Program-made: the position numbers and the translations under genes
Notes under the pieces: model-generated
Seen by the model: the letters and a program-made list of their open reading frames with translations, nothing else
Told to the model about the DNA's origin: nothing
The model's database searches: none
Source: Gymnopilus junonius
Taxonomy: Eukaryota > Basidiomycota > Agaricomycetes > Agaricales > Galerinaceae
Assembly (NCBI GenBank): GCA_015501075.1
Contig: JADNYJ010000301.1
Span: 1-39,717 of the forward strand
Reading direction: 5' to 3'
Length of the DNA: 39,717 nt
Shown: piece after piece, positions 22,087 to 30,779 of the stretch
How positions within the stretch are numbered: position 1 is the stretch's first letter
Layout: the number at the start of each line of letters is the position of its first letter

Positions 22087-23421
22087 TGTATCAATTTGAA
22101 TTATTCGTCAGTCACGGGTCACGGACCCTTCTGACGACGGCGAAATTGGTAGTGGTCACGGATCACATTTGACTTTGCCAGTCGTGACAAAGTAGTTCCA
22201 AAAAGCGTCAAAAAGTTAAAAAATCTCAGAATTCAGTAGTTTAGATACATGAGCACTCAAAATTTTTAGAAATCCTCAGTGTCAGAGGGGCATCATTGTT
22301 GTGTCGCCAAAACTGAGCATAAAGGCGATTGGCCTGTTTGCTGCACTTCCCACGGCCAGAACAAAGTGTAGACTTCTACCTAGTGTTTGGAAGTCCAGTT
22401 AATTAACCGGAAATTAACCGAGACCAAACCGGACTTTAACCGATGCTAACCGCAAAATATACTAACTGATTGTAACTGTAACCGCGGTCTGGTTAGCGGT
22501 TAGTCCGGATTTTAGAATGTTTGTAACCGCTTAAAACCGGTCTTAACCGGTTAGGACCGGTCATAAAATTCTGAAATTTTGTACGATTATACCCACATAT
22601 TATACCTTTCGAACGACCCAAAGAACGTAAAATTCGGTTGAGAATTAAGAAAGTTATAGCAATACTCGCGAAAATCATCGAATCTGCTCTAATTATATCA
22701 TTTCTCAACCGTTTGTGATGTTCTTGGGCTCGTTTTGACCGTAAAAATTGTGATTTATTTAGTTTACACTACGAGACAATTATTTATGCCAAAAAAACTG
22801 GTTATAACTGGTTGATAACTGGTTATAACTGTAACCAGTTAAAACCAGTTATATAACTGCAAATAACTGCACAAGACCAATCAAGACCGGTTAGTTGCAG
22901 TCCGGTCCGGTTATTTAGACATTTCTAAATTTACCTAACCGGTCTCGGTCTCGGTTAGGGTCCTCGGGCACCCAATAACCGGACTGGACCGGACTTTCAA
23001 ACACTACTTCTACCAAACTTCTCCGGGATTTAAACAACCACCCAAGTGAGATTTTTTGCTTTGAATTCATATTTCCATCAAGGGTACTCTATTGGTTACT
23101 ATTATACTAAGGCGCATGCTTTACCATCACTGCTAAATTCTATATTGGGCCTTGTATGTGTCTTTCCAAACACTGATAGGCATGGGCGACTGCCTCTGAT
23201 TGCTTCATAGTTATGGATACCGCAGTCATTTAGGCACCTGCAATGATGGCGCACACCAGTGCTGCACTGCAGCCTCATATCCATGGAGAAGTTGAACCCC
23301 AAAGTGATGAGTTGGCCGAAATTTGTCAATGTCACAGGTCCCAACAGCCTCTGACAAATTCAAAATTTCATCGCAGAGGTCATGGGTCACTTCCAGTGAT
23401 GAATAATTCAAATTGATACAC
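22087..23421. mobile_element. inverted-repeat element, interrupted by a hAT MITE
   Basis: The ends are about 24-bp inverted repeats: TGTATCAATTTGAATTATTC at 22087-22106, with the reverse complement ending near 23421. As in the element at 3404-3945, a GTCACGGGTCAC-like sequence lies just inside each end in direct orientation (22111-22122 and about 23382-23393). The interior is split by the 626-bp hAT element at 22381-23006, so the host element alone was roughly 0.7 kb. There is no coding capacity. It is probably a relative of the 3404 element. Confidence 0.6.
22381..23006. mobile_element. hAT-type MITE, 626 bp, perfect 8-bp target duplication
   Basis: It begins TAGTGTTTGGAAGTCCAG and ends with the complementary CTTTCAAACACTA. 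It is flanked on both sides by CTTCTACC (22373-22380 and 23007-23014), a perfect 8-bp duplication as made by hAT transposases. The interior is packed with ACCGGTTA/CCAGTTATAACCAGTTA repeats on both strands, so much of it can fold back on itself. There is no ORF of interest. It sits inside the 22087-23421 element. Confidence 0.9.
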
Positions 23422-23604
23422 ACTGCTGGCACTGAGTAGTGTTTCTTGAGGAAACAGTACCTAAGAAACATGTCAATGACTTTTTTTTCACTGTTTGCTT
23501 GAGAAACACCAGTCGGCCATACCAAATTAGGCAAGGCCGAATGCTGGTTTCTTGAGAAACACCTAAAATAAATCAGGTGGCATGTTTCTTTCATGCTGCT
23601 TCCC

Positions 23605-24146
23605 TAGTGTTTGAAAGTCTGGTTAGGTCCAGTTATTGGGGTCCCAGGGTCACTAACCATGGTCGAGACTGGTTAGCCTTTACCCCGAGACCTGAAATAA
23701 CCTAACCGGACTGCATATAACTGCCAAAAACTGGTTATTTGCAGTTACTAACTGGTTATAACCAGAAACTTTAAAAACCGGTTATAACTGATAGTAACCA
23801 GGTATTTAGCACTCAGTATTAGTTGTAGTAATACATTTTAGCTTCCTAACAAGCCAAAGAATGTTAAATTTGGTTAAGAATTGACAGAGTTACGATTTTA
23901 TTACATAGAAACTGGCACTTTGATCTAAAATTCACAGATTTGACAATAACTTGGCCAATTTTTATCCATTTTTGTCAGTCTTGGGGTCGTTTTGAAGGGA
24001 AAAATATGGGCTACCAATAACCAGTTATAACCAGTTACTCGAAGTTCAAACTTGACTAACTGCTAACTGCAGTCCAGTTATTTGCAGTTACAGTCCAGTT
24101 AGGTCTCGGTTATTTTCCAGTTAACTAACCTAACTTCCAAACACTA
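23605..24146. mobile_element. hAT-type MITE, 542 bp, same family, opposite orientation
   Basis: It begins TAGTGTTTGAAAGTCTGG and ends CTTCCAAACACTA. Flanks TGCTTCCC (23597-23604) and TGCTTCAC (24147-24154) form an 8-bp target duplication with one mismatch. Its left end resembles the right end (reverse complement) of the 22381-23006 copy, so it is inserted in the opposite orientation. It has the same internal CCAGTTATAACCAGTTA repeats. The mismatch in the duplication suggests an older insertion than the neighbour. Confidence 0.85.
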
Positions 24147-24251
24147 TGCTTCACAAAGAAACAGAGGTTGGTGCCAGCAGTGACAGTATCTGAAGGAGCA
24201 TGTGCCATAAACCCTGATTGAAGTAACCCCTATTACCCCACACCTATGTAT

Positions 24252-25682
24252 TGAGCAGCAAGAGGTACATACAGTGGCAAACCACTGCATGCATGATGTG
24301 CTCTGCATAGTATCGATGTAGCTACTAGGCTTACCTGGGTTGTGAGAGGCTAGTGCTAAGGTGACTACTTAGGCTACTACTTAGAAGTGCAAATGACTTG
24401 GATTAGGACGCTGTTTTAGAGCATCCTTATATACCTACAGGACATACAGTGACTAACTACATATAAGTAATGCATAAGGCAATTACTCAGCTAATTACTA
24501 TGTAATTACTAATATCTACTCATAAGATGAGTAATATGCTCACTAAGTGATCACATGTTTTAGTCATATAAGATGACTGTGATACTCTGTCATCACTGGA
24601 TCTAGTCGCATATAATGGAGAGGCGCAACAGGGCTGAAGACTCTGGGCCTGATGACTAAGCACACAGCCACAACAAACCTGTCCAACCCATCGTGTTTGG
24701 CCTTCCTGTCATTAATTTCAAGTAAAGCGAGGCAATAACATGTAAATTACATTATAGACACTAAGACAATGGTAGTAGTTGAGTATACACAAGAAAAACC
24801 ATGGGATTTATGAATAAAATACTGATTAAATCATGTCATCATCATGGTCTGAGACATACAAGCTATCTTCTCCCAAGGTCTACTGGATGCCAAGCTGAGA
24901 TCTGGGCCCACTTCTGCAAGAGAAAAATCTTCTTTATGTCTCGGTGTACTGCTGCTTTGAGCCTGGATGCCTCCTGAGTGCGAGCAAGGGCATCTTTTTG
25001 TGCTTTAGTGAGAGACCTTCACTTCTTCTTGTAAGTCCGAGCCATTAGGTTGTTTGATAAGTTAAATATTGAATCGGGCTTTACTCTATAGGGATCAAGG
25101 AAGAATTTGACGTGTTGCAGAGGGTGAGCAGCATGGACAGGGAAGAATTTTGTTGATTTTGTCGCGTCCCAATTTGCATCATGCACATCTAATTAGAGGG
25201 CGTGACCATGTTTTGGCAGTATTACATAAGCTGATTTCCAGCTTTTCGATGCCTTTTTTTTGAAATCCATGTACAACTCTTTCAAATAGGCTCTCTGCCC
25301 TCACTTTTGTCCCAGACACATTTTAGAGTGGCTCCGCAGGTTTTGCGCAGGTTTTTTAAAGCTAATAATAGTGGTAAGTGTCAAAAGTGTATCTTTCTCA
25401 TGTCACTTCAGACCCTTCCCACCCGCCTCCCAAGTGCTGATCCTGCGCAAAACCTCCAAAAATGTATTATTTACTCATTTTGATATATCTGCCAGCCATC
25501 CGGAGCCCAGTTTGGACGATATTTGGACTAACCTGTTTCTTCGATCCATTGATAGAGCACATAAACATCTACAAACAAAAATCTGGGCAGCCGCGTTGCG
25601 CCTCTCCACGTATAGATGCGTCTGATCACACGTGTCATGTGAGTCATGTGATGTAGTCACATGGACACTTATCATGTCAACA
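24252..25682 (-). repeat. copia 3' LTR (copy B), split by a DNA element
   Basis: A minus-strand LTR in two parts, 25682-25609 and 24615-24252, separated by the 993-bp insertion 24616-25608. Together they make about 438 bp, matching the other LTRs. It starts TGTTGACATGATAAG at 25682 and ends GCTGCTCA at 24252. Immediately inside (25683-25694) is the polypurine tract CTTGAGGGGGAG on the minus strand, so this is the 3' LTR of the minus-strand element whose RNase H lies at 25744-26125. Confidence 0.88.
24616..25608. mobile_element. 993-bp terminal-inverted-repeat DNA element inside the LTR
   Basis: The ends are TGGAGAGGCGCAAC (24616-24629) and its exact complement (25595-25608), with partial extension to about 21 bp. 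Comparison with the uninterrupted LTRs (GTCGCATATAGATGC) shows the insertion point precisely. CATATAA lies on the left and CGTATAGA on the right, consistent with an 8-bp target duplication that has since lost one base and changed another. The interior has no full transposase. A minus-strand frame starting MARTYKKK at about 25043 is interrupted after eight codons by TGA and is otherwise Lys/Ala-rich. An 8-bp duplication occurs in hAT, Zisupton/KDZ and other superfamilies; I cannot assign it. Confidence 0.8.
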
Positions 25683-25743
25683 CTCCCCCTCAAGTAGTGC
25701 TGCGTTAGCGCACATACTTGTTCTGACATGATGTGTCAGTATT

Positions 25744-26125
25744 CTATTCTAAGGGATAGAACTCTATGCCTAGAGCCTGTCTATGTTTAAGGAACAGGGT
25801 AGGGCCTAGATTCTTGGTGAACATATCAGCAACATTTTTGTCCATAGGGACATGCTCTATTTTAATGTTCCCAAGTTCTATTTGTTCCCGGATATAGTGG
25901 TAGCATATTTCAATGTGCTTTATCCCCTTTTGGGTGATAGGATTTTGCAAGTTAAAAATAGCTCCATGACTATCTCCATATAAGGGAATGTATGGGATTG
26001 ACATCCTGAGTTCTTCGAATAGAATCTTGAACCATGCACAATCACATGCACAGTCAGAGAGTGCCATGTATTCTGCCATTGTGGATGACGTCGATACTAG
26101 AGTCTGCATTTTGGAGTGCCAGACA
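25744..26125 (-). pseudogene. copia RNase H C-terminal fragment (copy B)
   Basis: A minus-strand frame encoding the end of copia Pol: HSKMQTLVSTSSTMAEYMAL, then GDSHGAIFNLQNP, KHIEICYHYIREQI and VPMDKNVADMFTKNL, ending IEFYPLE-stop at 25744. These are classic Ty1/copia RNase H signatures. Upstream, at about 26125, homology breaks off abruptly into the 3' end of another copy in the opposite orientation. The reverse transcriptase and most of RNase H are therefore missing. The leading residues of this open frame (from 26175) are antisense of the other copy and not real protein. Confidence 0.88.
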
Positions 26126-26642
26126 GGCTCTAGGCATAGAGTTCTATCCCTTAGAATAGAATACTGACACATCATGTCAGAACAAGTATTGCGCTAACGC
26201 AGCACTACTTGAGGGGGAGTGTTGACATGATAAGTGTCCATGTGACTACATCACATGACTCACATGACACGTGTGATCAGATGCATCTATATGCGACTAG
26301 ATCCAGTGACACAGAGTATCACAGTCATCTTATATGACTAAAAACATGTGATCACTTAGTGAGCATATTACTCATCTATGAGTAGATATTAGTAATTACA
26401 TAGTAATTAGCTGAGTAATTGCCTTATGCATTACTCATATGTAGTTAGTCACTGCATGTCCTGTAGGTATATAAGGACTCCAAACAGCGTTCTAATCCAA
26501 GTCATTTGCACTTCTAAGTAGTAGCCTAAGTAGTCACCTTAGCACTAGCCTTCACAAACCAGGTAAGCTAGTAGCTACAAGATACTATGCAGAGCGCTTG
26601 TGCATGCAGTGGTTTGCCGCTGTATGTACCACTTGCTGCTCA
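26126..26642 (+). mobile_element. plus-strand copia 3' end plus LTR (copy C fragment)
   Basis: Starting at about 26126 the plus strand carries the last 11 or so codons of copia RNase H (the complement of the sequence at 25744-25790), the post-stop spacer, the polypurine tract CTTGAGGGGGAG (26208-26219) and a complete LTR (26220-26642, TGTTGACATG...GCTGCTCA) with a TATATAAGG TATA-like box near 26468. It lies head-to-head with the minus-strand 3' end at 25683-25790, making an inverted repeat with a loop of about 0.33 kb. To its right, minus-strand integrase sequence resumes at once (26643). Confidence 0.85.
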
Positions 26643-28299
26643 ATATCACCATCATGAGAATCACTGTCCTCCACTTCCAAAACAGGTTCCTCTGGGGAGG
26701 TGGCTTAGTATTTGGGTAAGCAGCGGTACTTTAGCCTTTTGGCATTTAGGAAACAAATGTTCATCAAAAAGCCTGTGGCAGCTATGAATAGAACATTGTT
26801 GGGGCTTCGCATGAACATCATATTAGAATGATGTCCACGATATCGAGGAATATCATCAACTCAGATTTGGGTGAAAGTTTATTTGCCTGTGTATCCTTTG
26901 GAAGGAACACATATGCCCCACATCCTAATACCCATAGGTGTGACAAATCAGGCTTTTCTCCATTGATTAATTCAAATGGAGATTTCCAGTCAAGTGATGC
27001 ATGGGAGTTCTATTGTATAAATAGACTGCATGTATCATGCAAAACTCCCACCAGCTGTCAGGGAGACAGGCTAATAGGCACATAGACTCGGCTTTCTCAT
27101 CTAAAGTCTGATTGAAGCATTCAGCTTGACCATTCATTTGGGGCTGATGAGGTATGCTCCTTTGGATCTTGATCCCAAGATCCTTAAGGATTTCTAAGTA
27201 TTCCTTATCGATGTATTCACCACCATTGTCGCTCATCCACTCTTCGACTTTGGCATTATACTTGGTTTTTACCATGGCTAAAAATTGCCTGGTAGCATCT
27301 TTCGCATCACTCTTGCATTTGAGGAGCATGACCCAAGTATTTGACATGTGATCATCAATAAAGGAAATGAAATATTTGTACCAGTGATATGAAATCACCG
27401 GATACTCCTTAAGGTCTGAATGGATCTGCTGGAATGGTCTGGTTGCATGTTTAACATTGTCTGGGAAAGAGCGTGAATGCATCTTTCCTTTTGCGCAACC
27501 TTCGCATATGCCAGTGTCCTTTGGGACTTTAATAGATGGGAAGTTTTCGGAATTAGCCTTAAACTTCTCGAACACCTGAGTGGAAGGGTGTCCAAGTCAT
27601 CTATGCCATAGATTGTAATCTTCGGCATATACCGATTCCATCGCAATCAAGTTCTTTCCAGAGATGATCTGCGACTTAACCCAAAACATAGTGTCATGAT
27701 GAGAATGCTTTGGCAACACATTTAGAATGGTGCAGCTATTCTCTTTGGATATGAAATTAAGTGATTTTGAATCACCTAACACAATATTGTTTGTGCTGAG
27801 GATTTGACCCATTGACAGAAGTTGTACAGTCACATCAGGCATGTAGAATACTGGATGAAGTCACAATGTTTCATGCATCACAGTATTATCCTTATCGGTA
27901 ACTTCTGTTTCAATAAAAACAGTACCAAATCCATCGACATAGGCTATGCCGTTAGCAGTTTGGACCTTTGGTCTTTCTTTGCTTGGAAATTTGGTAAGTT
28001 CTGAGAAGTCAGAGATTTGTCCAGAAAAATGCATGGACACTCTGGAATCTACAAGCCATTCCTCAAATGTGTTTTCACGTTCCTTTCCCTTACAGTTCAC
28101 ACAAGAGACAACATGATCAAGATAAATATTGTAGATAGTAAACAAAAGTAATTTACTATCTACCCCGTACAGCATATTAATACCTGTGGGTTGATCAGTT
28201 AGCATCTTGTCAATATGTGAACAAGAAGGTACTTGCCAGTCTGGATGAGGGAGGAGCACTGAATCGCCATGATTCTGCTCAATCTCGTCCTCATAGGTG
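26643..28299 (-). pseudogene. copia protease-integrase segment (copy B)
   Basis: Minus-strand pol remnant. Reading from 28299: protease with VDSRVSMHFSG at the active site (the DSG is changed to DSR), a GAG-pre-integrase region (SMGQILSTNNIVLGDSKS), the zinc-binding LWHR-stop-LGHPS...CEGCAKGKMH, then the integrase core with HSDLKEYP, SDNGGEYIDKEY and PQMNGQAECFNQTLDEK supplying the D, D and E residues. The frame is broken by shifts near 27600 and 27860 and by a TGA in the HR-stop-LGHP motif. It ends at 26643 against the inverted LTR and at 28299/28300 against the plus-strand LTR, so both reverse transcriptase and gag are absent. Confidence 0.85.
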
Positions 28300-28697
28300 T
28301 GTTGACATGATAAGTGTCCATGTGACTACATCACATGACTCACATGACATGCGTGATCAGACGCATCTATATGCGACTAGATCCAGTGACAACAGAGTAT
28401 CACAGTCATCTTATATGACTAAAACATGTGATCACTTAGTGAGTGTATTACTCATCCTATGAGTAGATATTAGTAATTACATAGTAATTAGCTGAGTAAT
28501 TGCCTTATGCATTACTCATATGTAGTTAGTCACTGCATGTCCTGTAGGTATATAAGGATGCTCCAAACAGCATCCTAATCTAAGTCATTTGCACTTCTAA
28601 GTAGTAGCCTAAGTAGTCACCTTAGCACTAGCCTCTCACAACCCAGGTAAGCTAGTAACTACAACGATACTATGCAGAGCGCACTAGTTGCTGCTCA
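28300..28697 (+). repeat. copia 5' LTR (copy D)
   Basis: A 398-bp LTR from TGTTGACATGATAAG to GCTGCTCA, with TATATAA at about 28559. It is about 25-40 bp shorter than the other LTRs because the GTGCATGCAGTGGTTTGCCG region near its 3' end is missing. It abuts the protease-end fragment of the minus-strand copy B directly on the left. Confidence 0.88.
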
Positions 28698-28698
28698 A

Positions 28699-28720
28699 TA
28701 GGTTATGGGCCCTGATAGCA
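28699..28720 (+). promoter_or_regulatory. primer-binding site, initiator tRNA-Met half-molecule type
   Basis: Right after the LTR the sequence reads AATAGGTTATGGGCCCTGAT. GGTTATGGGCCCTG is complementary, with one mismatch, to the anticodon stem-loop of initiator tRNA-Met (CAGGGCUCAUAACC). Drosophila copia is known to prime from an internally cleaved initiator tRNA in the same way, unlike elements that use the tRNA 3' end. The same site occurs at 2131-2145 on the minus strand in copy A. Confidence 0.75.
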
Positions 28721-29073
28721 AAGCATGCTGTTTGCCATTGGCAGAACCTGCTTAGCATCAGTCTGTAGCTTACTCCTACCTGGGAAGATAGTTCGCCGTT
28801 AGGCAGAACATCGACCACAGCTGTTTGTCGCTAGACAGAATGCTCTCCCACAATTGTTCGCTACCATGTGCAACATTGTAAAGGGCCTTGTCATGTGGGC
28901 CTGGACATCTGTCACTGTCTGGACAAATTGCCCTTAAGGGGTTAATTCCATGTCTGGCGCAGGTATTTTTAGCAGTGCTTTCTTTATTTAGCACGCTTTT
29001 ACACACCTGTCACTGACACAACCCAGCCTTTTCTTCACAGAAATTCCAAACTGTCCAAACAACAACTCAAACA

Positions 29074-30571
29074 ATGTCTTCCATCAAGAACAACACTTCT
29101 ATCTCCTTCTCCACCTCCAACCTTCTGAAATTCGATGGTCGCCACTACCGCCAATGGGTGTCAAAGATGGAGGCCATCATCCTCCACATGGATGTCAAAG
29201 CCATCCTTGAAGGGACCCTCACCGCTCCTCCGGAGCAACAAATTAGGGAACCCTCATTCCCCACTGGCACTCATGCCACCAAAACCACTCCTGCCACCGG
29301 ACCTACACAGGGAGAATTGAACCTGTACAATGCCCACTTCTCTGCTGGACTGCTGCTGAAGAATCGTACCGCCATAAATTGGAGAGTTTCAACTCCAAGA
29401 ATTCCAAGGCACTCGGCCTTTGGCCATGTGCCTCGATACCGGTATATGGGACCAGGTTAAAACCCTGTCTGTGGCTGAAGCTTGGGATTGGATAAGATGA
29501 AGTACTCCAAGGAGATGTTCATCGAGACCCTCAGGACTTTAGGGTCCTCATGAATCTCAAGATCAATCTCTCCGATCCCAACCCCAGCTCACCAAGTTCC
29601 AATTCCACTATGGGACGTCTCCCGCTCATCAATGATCCTAATGCCAATAGGATCAACTGGTTCCACTGGAATGGTACTCCATGGTTTCTCAATCCATGGC
29701 ATGCCTGGTTCTACTCATGAACTTCCACTTGCCAAACGTCACGTCGCAAGAATCCATTATCACGGATGATGGAAGACTTCACCAGCAAAATTCGTTCCAA
29801 ACATGGAACTGAAAGACCTCTTTGATAGCATTCGCACAACATGGGCTGCCCGATTTGGGCACCTTAAGCAGCATGAGCAACCCAAGCATGGCACACTCTA
29901 TGTGCTGAAGCAGCTCAACCCGCCTAAGGATAGCCGGCCCAGAAACCAACAGGCTAGCAATGTGAATGCACAGCGCAATACTGCATCAAAGGGAAAGGTC
30001 CCAACCTGCCACTCGATCAGCAGAACACTGGTAACCCCAGCAGTTTGCAGAAAAAGGAGTATCCTAAGAGGAAACCCCACCGCACTGGCTTCAAGCCAAA
30101 GTCAGCGTGCTTTGTTGAGGACTCAGATGAAGAGCCATTCACACTCGCATCCACAGCACATTTCCCGCCACTGGAGAAATCGTGCCTAGTCCCCACTACT
30201 CACAATGTTGTGGAGATTAGTGGGAGAGGTACTATTACCTCTCGCAAAGTCCACAAAGGCACCTGGAAGAACCCCACTCGGGGAATGGCGCCATATCCCT
30301 CTTTTAGGAAATTGTGGGACCTAATGTCTCGGATCAGGGTTACCCTGACCATTGCCACCTGAGTAGATTCAAGGAAGTCGCCCTTAATACAGGTGCAAGT
30401 AGGATTGCCGAGGATGTGGGAAAGAGTAGCACTGTGTATATCCACAGTAGCACCACCACAGAGGATGTTGCATCGGGGTCATTGATGACAACCAAGATCT
30501 ATAATGATCTCTTCAGTCCTGAGCCCTATCGGGCGCTGACCCCAGATCCTTCTCAATGGCATCGATTCTGA
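29074..30571 (+). pseudogene. copia Gag remnant (copy D)
   Basis: It begins MSSIKNNTSISFSTSNLLKF at 29074, the same start as copy A, with the FDGRHYRQWVSKM segment. The frame shifts near 29335 and again around 29500-29800, resumes as MELKDLFDSIRTTWAARFGH at 29803, and continues through 30045-30362 and 30314-30571. The later part matches copy A (polar, with EDSDEEPF). At least four frame breaks are present. No CCHC knuckle is seen. Confidence 0.8.
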
Positions 30572-30779
30572 ACTGCTTATGGTGGAAGACTGGAATCGAA
30601 TGTATGGGGTAGTGTCACAAGGCGATCTTGCCTATGTGGATGATGATGAGGAGTATATCTCCTTTGGGGAAGAAGACCTTCCACCGCCACTGCCGATCAG
30701 TGAGTCCCTACATCTTGGATCGCACTATATTGGTGCTGATGGTAACGTTGTCACTAAAACAGCTTAACAAGAGCCGGGA

